Shown: positions 38,845 through 46,834 of the stretch, piece after piece
Layout: the number at the start of each line of letters is the position of its first letter
Numbering within the stretch: position 1 is the stretch's first letter
NCBI RefSeq assembly: GCF_900115955.1
Contig: NZ_FOYL01000003.1
Location: 777,117 to 841,116 of the forward strand
Reading direction: 5' to 3'
Origin: Lentzea waywayandensis
GTDB taxonomy: Bacteria > Actinomycetota > Actinomycetes > Mycobacteriales > Pseudonocardiaceae
Length of the DNA: 64,000 nucleotides
Translations under genes and position numbers: made by a program
Notes under the pieces: model-generated
The model's input: only the letters and a program-made list of their open reading frames with translations
Databases searched by the model: none
What the model was told of the DNA's origin: nothing

Positions 38845-39159
38845 GAACGAGAAGGCTAACGAAGGGTGATCGAAGTAGCCACGACCGATGGAAGGCAATT
38901 CGTGTGATCTCGACCTTGATGGTTGCTTTCCGTGCACGGCGAACGCACGGAGTGAACACCCCGAAAAGGAGTCCAGCTTGACACAATCGGGTGACTGCGG
39001 GTCGTTTGGTGTTGATCTACGGACGTCTCATTTTCCCAGGAAAGGCCGGTTATTCCACGTGTTACATCAACTCCGTCCGTCCATTGTCGACGCTGGTTGG
39101 CGTCACCGGCCGTGGGTAAGCTCGCACAATCTTCAGCCCGGTTGAGTGAGTAGGTGACC
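38845..39159 (+). promoter_or_regulatory. Upstream region of the coiled-coil gene
   Basis: 315 nt of lower GC with no third-position bias; the longest ORF (38888-39145) uses mixed third bases and is rejected. It holds a CCGTGC...GCACGG inverted repeat near 38935-38955 and AGGTG before the ATG at 39160. It should contain divergent promoters; only that of DegV (38853-38858) is clear. Confidence 0.5.
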
Positions 39160-40110
39160 ATGGGTGCAAAAGAGCAGGAACTAGTTCCGCTGCACGCCGG
39201 TTTCGACGTTGTCTACCGAGGTTTTCATCGACGTCAGGTCATCGACCACATCGAGAATCTCGAGGAGCAGCTGCGCTTCACGAGCCTCGACCGCGCCGAG
39301 GCGCTGGCGCAGGCAGCCGATTTGCGCAAGCTGCTGGAAATGACGCGGCAGGACCTGGAGGAGGCGCGCGCCAGGATCGAGCGCCTCGAGTCCACCTCGG
39401 GCACGCACGCGAGCGCCACCGAACGGATGCACCGCATGCTCCGCCTCGCCGAGGACGAGGCGGCGGAGATGCACCTGCAGGCCGAACGCGAGTGCACCGA
39501 TCTCCGTGCGCGCACGGACGTTGAAGTCGCCGAGTTGCGTGCCGACGCCGAACGCGAATCCTCCGCCATGCGCGCCGAGGCCGAGTCCGAGCTCTACGCC
39601 TCGCGCCAGGACTGCGCCACCCGCGCCGCCGCCATGGAACGGCGCGAGCTGGAGATGGAACGCCGCTGCACCGACCTCGAAGCCCAGCACCGCCAGCGCG
39701 CCGACGAGGTGGAGCGCGAGTGCGCCGAGGCCGTCGCCCAGGCTCAGACCGACGCGGACATGTTGCTGCGGGAGACCGCTCTCCAGTGCAACTCGCTGGA
39801 GGCCGACTCCGAACGCAAGCGCGAGAAGGCCCAGCAGTTCTTCGAGCTCACGATGACCCGGCGCCGCAACGAGGCCGCGCAGCACCTGCAAGAGCAGGAG
39901 GCGCTGGCGCGGGCGCGTTCGGAGTTCGTGGTGAAGATGGCGTGCCGGGAAGCCCAGCGCCGCCTGGCCGAGGTCGCCGACCGGACCGACGAACTGCACG
40001 AGCTGAAGCGGGTCGTCCACTCGCAACTGTCCGCCGCCCGCGCCGCCCTGTCGGTGGCCGCTGACCGCGTCGCCCCGCTCCACATACCTGAACAGGTCGC
40101 CGCGTCGTGA
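39160..40110 (+). CDS. DivIVA/Wag31-like coiled-coil protein
   Basis: 316 residues. A short N-terminal DivIVA-like head (VVYRGFHRRQVIDHIENLEE) leads to an almost unbroken coiled coil from about 25 to 300 rich in Glu/Arg/Ala heptads. This resembles Streptomyces Scy/FilP-type polarity or cytoskeletal proteins. Unusually for a coiled coil it carries several cysteines (in ERECTDL, SRQDCATR, ERRCTDLE, VERECAEA, LQCNSLE). ATG 39160 is used; GTG 39154 is in frame. The stop overlaps the next gene by 4 nt. Likely a scaffold at hyphal tips or the membrane. Confidence 0.85.
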   Translation: MGAKEQELVPLHAGFDVVYRGFHRRQVIDHIENLEEQLRFTSLDRAEALAQAADLRKLLEMTRQDLEEARARIERLESTSGTHASATERMHRMLRLAEDEAAEMHLQAERECTDLRARTDVEVAELRADAERESSAMRAEAESELYASRQDCATRAAAMERRELEMERRCTDLEAQHRQRADEVERECAEAVAQAQTDADMLLRETALQCNSLEADSERKREKAQQFFELTMTRRRNEAAQHLQEQEALARARSEFVVKMACREAQRRLAEVADRTDELHELKRVVHSQLSAARAALSVAADRVAPLHIPEQVAAS

Positions 40111-40661
40111 AGCGCTGGGTGCCGCTGGTCGTCGGCGCGTTGATGGTGCCCGCGTCGGTGACGGCATTCGGGTTCTCCGTGTACGGCGACGAACTGGAGA
40201 CGGCGCTGTCGTCGTCGCCCGCCGCGCCGGCCGTTCTCTCGGGCCCGATACCGGTATCCGACTTCGTGGCGCCGCAGCGGATGGAGCCGCCCGCACCGGT
40301 GTCGCTGCCCGCGGCGGTGGCGCAGGAGGCGGTGCGAACCCTGTTCTCATCGCACGCGGTCAAGGGCATCACGTTCGCGCCGGGCACCGCGTCGTTGGTG
40401 GGCCGCGGTGAGGACGTGCGGCGATCGTTGGCCAGCGTCCTGCGCAACGCCACCGGCTCGGTGACGTTGGTGGCGCACGCGTGGAACGGCGAGACGGCGT
40501 CGCACCGCTGTGACGTGCTCGCGATGGAGAGGGCCGGCCTGCTGCGGCAGTACCTGGCCGAGCAAGGGGTGGACAGCGAGATCACCACACGGGTGATCGT
40601 GGACCCCGTGTGGGGCCCGCCCTCGGACTTCGGACCTCAGATCGACGTCCTCGTCAGCTAG
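40107..40661 (+). CDS. Exported protein with OmpA-like C-terminal domain
   Basis: 184 residues. An N-terminal hydrophobic segment (about 5-24; signal anchor or signal peptide) and a Pro/Ala linker precede an OmpA/MotB-like domain. The domain shows ITFAPGTASLVGRGEDVRRSLASVL, VTLVAHAWNGETASHRCDVLAMERAGLLRQYLAEQGV and a final IDVLVS; the usual GHTD is replaced by AHAW. Peptidoglycan binding is therefore uncertain. GTG start coupled to the coiled-coil gene (GTGA overlap). Confidence 0.75.
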   Translation: MKRWVPLVVGALMVPASVTAFGFSVYGDELETALSSSPAAPAVLSGPIPVSDFVAPQRMEPPAPVSLPAAVAQEAVRTLFSSHAVKGITFAPGTASLVGRGEDVRRSLASVLRNATGSVTLVAHAWNGETASHRCDVLAMERAGLLRQYLAEQGVDSEITTRVIVDPVWGPPSDFGPQIDVLVS

Positions 40662-40672
40662 GAGCCTTCGCA

Positions 40673-41356
40673 ATGGCAGGGGCAGTCGGGATCGTCTTCG
40701 GACTGTGCGTGCTGTCCTTCACCTTGGGGGCAGCCCTCATGTACGTCGTTATACGACGCCGCGAGGACGCCGCTCCTGGCGTCTCCTCCGCGTCGGACGC
40801 GCCGGTTGAACGGACGTGGGTGGAGAAGCCCGCGACCGTCGAGCCGGTGGACGACGACTACGACACCAGGCCGATCCACCGCAACCCGGTGATGGGGTTG
40901 CGGCAGCTGGAGCCGCGGCTGGAACCGGCGTTCGCGTCGCTGGCCGAGCCGGTCGCGGAGACGGAGCTGGTCGCCGAGCCGGAGTCGGTCGCCGAGCCGG
41001 AGTCGGTCGCCGGGCTGGAGCCCGTCGCCGAGCTGGAGCTGGTCGCCGCGACAACGCCGGTCGCCGAGCCGGAGCCCGTCGCCGAACTGGAGCCCGTCGC
41101 CGAACTGGAGCACGTCGCGGAGCAGGAGCTGGTCGCGGAGCCGGAGCCGGAGCCCGAGCCCGAGCCCGACCTCGAACTCGAACCCGAGCCGGAGTCCGAA
41201 CCCGAGCCCGCCCGGCCACCCACGGTGCAGACCGCGCTGCCCCCGCCCGCCTCCCCCCAGCCCGCGGAGCACACGACGTGGGTGGAGCGCGAGGACTTCC
41301 GCCAGCGCTACCTCCGGACGTTCGAAGAGGTGCGCCGCAAGGCCGGCAGCAACTGA
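40673..41356 (+). CDS. Single-pass membrane protein with Val-Ala-Glu-Pro hexapeptide repeats
   Basis: 227 residues. One transmembrane helix (about 5-27) followed by RRR, so the C-terminal part should be cytoplasmic. From 94 to 159 there are 11 hexapeptide units of the type VAEPES/VAELEP, then an EP run (EPEPEPEPDLELEPEPESEPE), a Pro-rich piece and a basic helix (FRQRYLRTFEEVRRKAGS). TWVE occurs before and after the repeats (ERTWVEKP and TTWVERED). GGAG 9 nt before the ATG, 11 nt after the OmpA-like stop. Probably works with the coiled-coil protein; no family known. Confidence 0.75.
   Translation: MAGAVGIVFGLCVLSFTLGAALMYVVIRRREDAAPGVSSASDAPVERTWVEKPATVEPVDDDYDTRPIHRNPVMGLRQLEPRLEPAFASLAEPVAETELVAEPESVAEPESVAGLEPVAELELVAATTPVAEPEPVAELEPVAELEHVAEQELVAEPEPEPEPEPDLELEPEPESEPEPARPPTVQTALPPPASPQPAEHTTWVEREDFRQRYLRTFEEVRRKAGSN
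40952..41149 (+). repeat. In-gene 18-bp tandem repeat coding VAxxEx hexapeptides
   Basis: Eleven units in frame, such as GTCGCCGAGCCGGAGTCG, each diverged by one to six bases. Copy number is likely variable between strains. Confidence 0.85.
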
Positions 41357-41461
41357 GCGCGGCAACCGAGCGCGGCAACCGAGCGCGGGCAGCACCCGAG
41401 CGGGCGGCAACTGAGCGGGCGGCAACTGGGCGCGGCAACTGAGCGCGGCAACCGAGCGCGG
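41354..41461 (+). repeat. Intergenic tandem repeat (13-16 bp units)
   Basis: About eight units of GAGCGCGGCAAC(C/T) or the longer GAGCGGGCGGCAACT, starting at the stop of the EP-repeat gene and ending 74 nt before the next ATG. Too short and too regular for CRISPR, no spacers. Confidence 0.85.
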
Positions 41462-41534
41462 CTGTGTCGGAAAGTCATCGGTTCCTGTCCGAAACTCGCC
41501 GGAAAATGTCGGTGCCTGCTGATATCAATCGATC

Positions 41535-42344
41535 ATGACTTCCGCCGCTGATCGCACGAAGCTCTTCCACGCCCTCCACCGGTCCGGTCCGCTCGCCCTC
41601 CCCAACGCGTGGGACGTCGCCTCCGCACTGATCGTCGAGGCGGCCGGGGCGAAGGCCGTCGCCACCACGAGCGCCGGTGTGGCGTGGAGTCTCGGCGCCC
41701 CGGACGGCGACGCGCTGGACCGCGACCTGGCCATCGATCTCGTCGCCAGGATCGCGAAGGCGGTCAGGGTCCCGGTGACCGCGGACATCGAGTCCGGGTT
41801 CGGCCAGGACGCGAAGGAGGTCGGTGACACGGTGCGGGCCGTCGCCGAGGCGGGCGCGTCCGGCGTCAACATCGAGGACGCCTACGGCAGCGGGCTCCGT
41901 GACGTGCGGGAGCAGCAGGAGCGCCTCAAGGCGGCACGGGAGGCGGCGCCGGATCTGTACATCAACGCCAGGATCGACGTGTACCTGCGCGGCATCGGTG
42001 AGCCGGAGGGCCGTCTTCAGCACGCGCTCGACCGCGCGAAGGCGTACCTGGAGGCGGGGGCGAGCGGCATCTTCGTGCCGGGAGTGACCGACCTCGGCAC
42101 CGTCGGGGAACTGGCCTCGAAGATCGACGCGCCGTTGAACGTCCTGGCGGGTCCGGGTGCACCCGCGGTCCACGAGTTGGGGACCGCGGGCGCTGCCAGG
42201 ATCAGCGTCGGCACCGCGCTGGCGTCAGCGGCTTACGCGACGGCCAGGAAGGCGGCCGAAGAGCTGCTGTCGAAGGGCACCTACGACAGCACCGAAGAGG
42301 GGCTGGGCTACGGCGAACTGAACGCGTTGTTCAAGAACGACTAG
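41535..42344 (+). CDS. Isocitrate lyase/PEP mutase superfamily protein
   Basis: 269 residues. TIM barrel with LPNAWDVASALIVEAAGAKAVATTSAGVA, DIESGFG (metal-binding acid), GVNIEDAYG and NARIDVYLRG. The active-site loop lacks the KKCGH of isocitrate lyase, so it belongs to the carboxyphosphonoenolpyruvate/oxaloacetate-hydrolase-like branch. ATG start without a ribosome site; TATCAA 6 nt upstream may be a leaderless -10. Stop overlaps that of the convergent 50-aa gene (CTAG). Confidence 0.88.
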   Translation: MTSAADRTKLFHALHRSGPLALPNAWDVASALIVEAAGAKAVATTSAGVAWSLGAPDGDALDRDLAIDLVARIAKAVRVPVTADIESGFGQDAKEVGDTVRAVAEAGASGVNIEDAYGSGLRDVREQQERLKAAREAAPDLYINARIDVYLRGIGEPEGRLQHALDRAKAYLEAGASGIFVPGVTDLGTVGELASKIDAPLNVLAGPGAPAVHELGTAGAARISVGTALASAAYATARKAAEELLSKGTYDSTEEGLGYGELNALFKND

Positions 42345-42493
42345 TGCTTCTTGCCACCGCGGAGCTTGCGCAGCAACTGCTCGGCCTGCGCGCGCTTGCG
42401 CGGGTCCTGCGCCATCTGCCGTGCCTTGGCTTGGAGTTTGTGGCCCTGCGGGCTGCGCAGGAACCTGGTGATCTTGTCCATGAAACCGGCCAT
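42341..42493 (-). CDS. Conserved-looking 50-residue basic protein
   Basis: 50 residues, MAGFMDKITRFLRSPQGHKL then a helix rich in Lys/Arg/Gln ending in RGGKKH. GGAGG stands 5 nt before the ATG. Third positions are strongly G/C. Net charge is strongly positive, suggesting nucleic-acid or membrane contact; no function known. It lies 64 nt downstream of the DegV copy-2 stop in the same direction and shares CTAG with the convergent stop of the lyase-family gene. Confidence 0.8.
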   Translation of the reverse strand: MAGFMDKITRFLRSPQGHKLQAKARQMAQDPRKRAQAEQLLRKLRGGKKH

Positions 42494-42557
42494 CGGTCCT
42501 CCAGGTGTCCGTTACGTCCAGTTCAACGGACGGAACAGGCCCTGGAGTTCCCGAGGG

Positions 42558-43400
42558 TCACACCGGCGAAACTGTGATGCCCAGCGCTCCAGGGCCGACG
42601 TGGGCTCCGATGGCCGAGCTGACCTGCGTCAACATGAACTGGCGGACGTTGGGCACGCGGCGCCGGAGATTGCGCAGCAGGCGGGCCGCCTTCTCCGGGG
42701 CGTCGAAGTGCTCGACGGCGACGTCCACGGTGTCGGTGCCCGCGCGCTTGATCGCGATGTCCAGCATCCGGTTGAGCGCGCGGTCGGCGCCGATCACCTT
42801 GTCCAGCGGCGTGATCTGGCCGTCGGCCATGGTCAGAAGCGGCTTCATCGACAGCACACCGCCGACCAGTGCGGCGGCGGCACCGATGCGGCCGCCGCGG
42901 CGCAGGTACTCGAGCGTGTCGACGTAGATCAGCTCGGTCGATCTGTCGAAGCGGCGCTGGGCGGTCGCGAGGACCTTCTCCACGCTGCCACCCGCTTCCG
43001 CCACCTTCGCGGCGGCCTGGACCGCGTAGCCGATGCTCATCCCGCAGGTGTGGGTGTCGACGACGTGCACGGGCACGCGGACCTGGGCGGCGGCGGTCTT
43101 GGCCGCCTCCACGGTCGCGGACTGGCGGCTCGACACGTGCACGGACACGATCGAGCGAACGCCCTGCGCGGCCAGTTCGTTGTACGTCCAGAAGAACGCG
43201 CCCGGATCGGGGGGAATCGTCGCGACGGGCACGTTCGAACGCATGGCCGAGACCAGGTCGGGGACCGGGATGCGGGACTCGTCGTCGGTGTGGTCGCCGA
43301 TCCGCACCTGGATCTGCACCACTTCGATGCCGAGTTGATCAGTCAGCTGCGCCGGGAGACAGGCCGTGGAGTCGGTCACGATAGCTACTCGCCGGTACAT
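42558..43400 (-). CDS. DegV-family fatty-acid-binding protein (copy 2)
   Basis: 280 residues, the same length as copy 1, with AIVTDSTACLP, VDTHTCGMSIGYAVQ, YVDTLEYLRRGGRIGAA and KPLLTMADGQITPLDKV. The lipid-contact motif differs (THTCGMS against SHSSGMT). ATG at 43400 with TAGGCT 8 nt upstream and no good ribosome site, so leaderless. Followed by the 50-aa gene. Confidence 0.9.
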   Translation of the reverse strand: MYRRVAIVTDSTACLPAQLTDQLGIEVVQIQVRIGDHTDDESRIPVPDLVSAMRSNVPVATIPPDPGAFFWTYNELAAQGVRSIVSVHVSSRQSATVEAAKTAAAQVRVPVHVVDTHTCGMSIGYAVQAAAKVAEAGGSVEKVLATAQRRFDRSTELIYVDTLEYLRRGGRIGAAAALVGGVLSMKPLLTMADGQITPLDKVIGADRALNRMLDIAIKRAGTDTVDVAVEHFDAPEKAARLLRNLRRRVPNVRQFMLTQVSSAIGAHVGPGALGITVSPV

Positions 43401-43617
43401 GTCAGGGGAGCCTAGTCCCCCGAATGGGTTACGTCTCAAAAGGTGGCGCCACCGGGTGAGAACCATCACGCTTGCGGGGTGCTTGCTGGCGTTTGCAGGG
43501 GTGCTACTGGCGGGTAACATCCGGATTGATGGCAGGGTCGTGAACACCCGGCGGCGCAATCCCTAGAGTCCTCCGCGTAAGCGTCGCCGCCCGTCCGCAG
43601 GAGGTCGAAGAGGACCT

Positions 43618-44400
43618 ATGAACATTGTTGTCCTGGTCAAGCAGGTGCCTGACACCTGGTCCGAGCGCAAGCTCACCGACGCCGACCACACCCTTGACCG
43701 CGAATCCGCGGACGCCGTGCTCGACGAGATCAACGAGCGCGCCGTCGAAGAGGCCCTGCTGCTGCAGGAGGCCCACGGTGGCGAGGTGACCGTGATCGCG
43801 ATGGGTCCCGACCGCGCCACCGACGCGATCCGCAAGGCGCTGTCGATGGGCGCCGACAAGGCGATCCACGTGAGCGACGAAGCGCTGCACGGCTCGGACG
43901 TGCTGGCGACGGCGAAGGTCCTCGCGAAGGCGATCGGCACGGTCGAGAACGTCGACCTGGTCATCGCGGGCAACGAGGCGACCGACGGCCGCGCGGGCGC
44001 AGTCCCGGCCATCCTCGCCGAGCTGCTCGGCCTGCCGCAGGTCACCCAGCTGCGCAAGGTCACGGTCGAGGGCACGACGATCAAGGGCGAGCGCGAGACC
44101 GACGAGGGCGTCGCGTTCCTCGAGGCGTCGCTCCCGGCCGTGGTCTCCGTGACCGAGAAGATCAACGAGCCGCGTTACCCGTCCTTCAAGGGCATCATGG
44201 CCGCGAAGAAGAAGCCCGTCTCCACGCTTTCCGTGGCGGACCTCGGCATCGACGCGTCCGAGGTCGGCCTGTCCGGCGCGTGGACCCAGGTGCTGGAGGC
44301 GGCCCCCAAGCCGCCGCGCAGCGCGGGTCAGCGCGTCGAGGACGGTGGCGACGGCGGATCCAAGATCGCCGAGTTCCTCGTCGGCCAGAAGCTCATCTGA
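43618..44400 (+). CDS. etfB: Electron transfer flavoprotein beta subunit (FixA/EtfB)
   Basis: 260 residues. IVVLVKQVPDTW, LDEINERAVEEALLLQE, VIAMGPDRATDAIRKALSMGADKAIHV and the family signature region VIAGNEATDGRAGAVPAILAELLGLPQVT with AMP-binding residues. Pairs with EtfA to carry electrons from acyl-CoA dehydrogenases to the quinone pool. GGAGG upstream of the ATG. Position and orientation next to the methyltransferase-GH57-GT4 block match Rv3029c. Confidence 0.95.
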   Translation: MNIVVLVKQVPDTWSERKLTDADHTLDRESADAVLDEINERAVEEALLLQEAHGGEVTVIAMGPDRATDAIRKALSMGADKAIHVSDEALHGSDVLATAKVLAKAIGTVENVDLVIAGNEATDGRAGAVPAILAELLGLPQVTQLRKVTVEGTTIKGERETDEGVAFLEASLPAVVSVTEKINEPRYPSFKGIMAAKKKPVSTLSVADLGIDASEVGLSGAWTQVLEAAPKPPRSAGQRVEDGGDGGSKIAEFLVGQKLI

Positions 44401-44413
44401 GGGAGGGGAAATC

Positions 44414-45367
44414 ATGTCTGAAGTTCTGGTTCTGGTCGACCACGTCGACGGCGAGGTCAAGAAGGTCAGCTACGAGCTGCTGACGGCCGCCGGCCGCCTG
44501 GGCACCCCGGCCGCAGTGGTCGTTGGCGCTCCCGGCACCGCGTCGAAGATCCGCGAGTCGCTGGGCAAGTACGGCGCCGCGAAGGTCTACGCCGTCGAGT
44601 CCGACGACGCCGCCGGCTTCCTGGTGACCCCGAAGGTCGACGCGCTGGCCGCTCTCGCCCCGAACGCGTCCGCGGTGCTCGTCTCCGCGACGATCGAGGG
44701 CAAGGAGGTCGCGGGCCGTCTCGCCGTGCGCATCGGCTCCGGTCTGCTCGTCGACGTCGTGGACATCGAGGCGGACGGCACCGGCGTGCAGTCCATCTTC
44801 GGTGGCGCGTTCGTCGTCAAGGCGAAGGTCGGCAACGGCACCCCGGTCATCACCGTCCGCCCCGGCGGCGTCGAGGCCGAGGAGTCCGCCGCGGACGCCG
44901 TGCTGGACGAGTCGGTCTCCATCTCCGTGGACGCCACCAAGTCCGCCCGCGTGACCTCTCGCGAGGCCATCACCGGCGGCGACCGCCCGGAGCTGACCGA
45001 GGCCTCGGTCGTCGTCTCCGGTGGCCGCGGCGTCGGCTCGGCCGAGAAGTTCTCGACCGTCGAGGAGCTCGCGGACTCGCTGGGTGCCGCCGTCGGTGCC
45101 TCGCGCGCCGCCGTCGACTCCGGCTACTACCCGCACCAGTTCCAGGTGGGCCAGACCGGCAAGACGGTCTCGCCGCAGCTGTACGTGGCGCTGGGCATCT
45201 CCGGTGCCATCCAGCACCGTGCGGGCATGCAGACCTCGAAGACGATCGTCGCGGTCAACAAGGACCCCGAGGCCCCGATCTTCGAGATCGCCGACTTCGG
45301 TGTCGTGGGCGACCTGTTCAACGTCGCGCCGCAGCTGACCGAAGAGGTCAAGAAGCGCAAGGGCTGA
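44414..45367 (+). CDS. etfA: Electron transfer flavoprotein alpha subunit (FixB/EtfA)
   Basis: 317 residues. N-terminal alpha/beta domain [20 protein letters not shown]; the C-terminal FAD domain has [38 protein letters not shown] and [25 protein letters not shown], all standard. GGGAGGGG 6 nt before the ATG, 13 nt after etfB. Cytoplasmic heterodimer with EtfB. Confidence 0.95.
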   Translation: MSEVLVLVDHVDGEVKKVSYELLTAAGRLGTPAAVVVGAPGTASKIRESLGKYGAAKVYAVESDDAAGFLVTPKVDALAALAPNASAVLVSATIEGKEVAGRLAVRIGSGLLVDVVDIEADGTGVQSIFGGAFVVKAKVGNGTPVITVRPGGVEAEESAADAVLDESVSISVDATKSARVTSREAITGGDRPELTEASVVVSGGRGVGSAEKFSTVEELADSLGAAVGASRAAVDSGYYPHQFQVGQTGKTVSPQLYVALGISGAIQHRAGMQTSKTIVAVNKDPEAPIFEIADFGVVGDLFNVAPQLTEEVKKRKG

Positions 45368-45380
45368 GCACAGCTCTCTC

Positions 45381-45416
45381 CGGATGGCCGTCCCGCAGCA
45401 GCGGGGCGGCCATCCG
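45381..45416 (+). terminator. Terminator of the etfBA operon
   Basis: CGGATGGCCGTCCCG (45381-45395) pairs with CGGGGCGGCCATCCG (45402-45416), one mismatch, 6-nt loop, 14 nt after the etfA stop. Confidence 0.8.
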
Positions 45417-45559
45417 CCGTTTCCGGGGAAGGAACGCCGGACGTTGGCCAGTAGAGATTCACCGGCGGATTTGTCCGTTTCGTGATGCTAAGTGTCGTCA
45501 GTGCTTTGTCAGGGGCTTCGCGAAGTCTGTCCATGTTGAAACCGACCTAAGGGGATCAA

Positions 45560-45889
45560 ATGGGGCAGCTCAAGCGCATGACGACCGTGGTGCTCGGCCT
45601 GGCGATGGCCGCCGGATTCATGACCATCGCCGCCGCGCCGGCCAGCGCGGACCGGCCGTGCACCGGTCGTCAGCAGAAGCTCTACTTCATGGGGGAGAAA
45701 GACGCGAACTTCGGCGGTAGCGGCATCGTGACGCTTCTCAACTGTCACGCGACCAAGCGCAGCGCCAGCATCGACGTGTCGCGCGGGTTCGACCCGGACT
45801 GCAAGAACATTCCGTTCGGCGAGACCCGCTCGTTCGAGTACAACCGGCTCAAGGGCATCGCCTCGTACAACAAGCCGAAGTGGTGCTGA
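45560..45889 (+). CDS. Small secreted four-cysteine protein
   Basis: 109 residues. Signal peptide (hydrophobic core VVLGLAMAAGFMTIAAA, cleavage after ASA about residue 30). The mature 79 residues hold four Cys (RPCTG, LLNCHAT, DPDCKN and the C-terminal residue), probably two disulfides. AAGGGG precedes the ATG and a strong terminator follows, so it is monocistronic. No family recognised; an extracellular inhibitor or binding protein is only a guess. Confidence 0.8.
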   Translation: MGQLKRMTTVVLGLAMAAGFMTIAAAPASADRPCTGRQQKLYFMGEKDANFGGSGIVTLLNCHATKRSASIDVSRGFDPDCKNIPFGETRSFEYNRLKGIASYNKPKWC

Positions 45890-45907
45890 GCGGCCCCACA
45901 CAGCACG

Positions 45908-45941
45908 AAGCCCCTCCCCGAAACGAACCGGGGAGGGGCTT
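45908..45941. terminator. Strong hairpin terminator
   Basis: AAGCCCCTCCCCG (45908-45920) and its perfect complement CGGGGAGGGGCTT (45929-45941) around an 8-nt loop, with flanking A/T on both sides. Confidence 0.85.
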
Positions 45942-46060
45942 GCCGCATCAAGACTCAGCCCCAGCGCGCGGGACGACCACCAGCGGTTAACCCGACTGCC
46001 ACTGACCGGTCATCGTTCTGACCTGCTGCGATTAGCCAACCCGGCTTCACCCTGGTTCGC

Positions 46061-46834
46061 ATGACGCAGCCGGAACTGCTTGTCAGCACCCCCGCCCAGC
46101 AGGGTGAGGACGTTCCCCGCTACTCCCTCCTCGTCGCCCGTGACAGCGAAGAAGTCGTCGCCGCGCAGAGACTGCGCTACGAGGTGTTCGCCGGTGAGAT
46201 GGGGGCGACGCTGCACACCAGCGTGCCCGGCCACGACGTCGACGAGTTCGACCAGTACTGCGACCACCTCGTGGTGCGCGACGACCGCACCGGCGAGATC
46301 GTCGGCGGATACCGGATGCTGCCGCCGGAGCGCGCCAAGGAGGCCGGGCGGCTCTACGGCGACGGCGAGTTCGATCTGACCAACCTGAACGACATCCGCA
46401 GCTCCACGGTCGAGACCGGCCGCTCGTGCGTGCACCCCGACCACCGCAACGGTGCCGTCGTCAGCCTCGTGTGGGCGGGCATCGCGCGGTACATGCTGCT
46501 CAGCGGTCACAAGTGGCTCGTCGGGTGCGCGTCGATCCCGCTCCAGGACGGTGGCAGCTTCGCGGCCGGTGTCTGGGACACGGTGCACGCCAAGCACTAC
46601 GCGCCCGAGCAGTACCGGGTCACGCCGCACAACCCGTGGGACGTCGACGCGATCGCGCGGCCGGACAAGACCGTGCTGCCGCCGCTGCTCAAGGGCTACC
46701 TGCGGCTCGGCGCCAAGATCTGCGGGCGGCCCGCGCTCGACGCGGACTTCGGCGTCGCCGACCTCTTCATCCTGCTCGGCATGGACCACGTGGATCAGCG
46801 CTACCTGAAGTTCTTCCTGGGGGAGACGTCATGA
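46061..46834 (+). CDS. OlsB-like GNAT N-acyltransferase (Rv3027c-like)
   Basis: 257 residues. YEVFAGEMGATL, FDQYCDHLVVRDDRTGEIVGGYRML, ETGRSCVHPDHRNGAVVSLVWAGIARYML and KYLKF-type ending fit the ornithine-lipid/N-acyl-amino-acid synthase group of the GNAT fold (acetyltransf_5). Likely makes an acylated amino acid that the next gene, an AGPAT, could acylate further, as in OlsB/OlsA. ATG start; stop overlaps the next start (ATGA). Orientation relative to etfBA matches Rv3027c. Confidence 0.88.
   Translation: MTQPELLVSTPAQQGEDVPRYSLLVARDSEEVVAAQRLRYEVFAGEMGATLHTSVPGHDVDEFDQYCDHLVVRDDRTGEIVGGYRMLPPERAKEAGRLYGDGEFDLTNLNDIRSSTVETGRSCVHPDHRNGAVVSLVWAGIARYMLLSGHKWLVGCASIPLQDGGSFAAGVWDTVHAKHYAPEQYRVTPHNPWDVDAIARPDKTVLPPLLKGYLRLGAKICGRPALDADFGVADLFILLGMDHVDQRYLKFFLGETS

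Noticed and set aside
38888..39145. 85-codon ORF in the gap before the coiled-coil gene
   Set aside because: Third positions are mixed and there is no ribosome site; treated as regulatory sequence.
41354..41461. CRISPR-like look of the short repeats
   Set aside because: Units of 13-16 bp follow each other without spacers and there are no cas genes.
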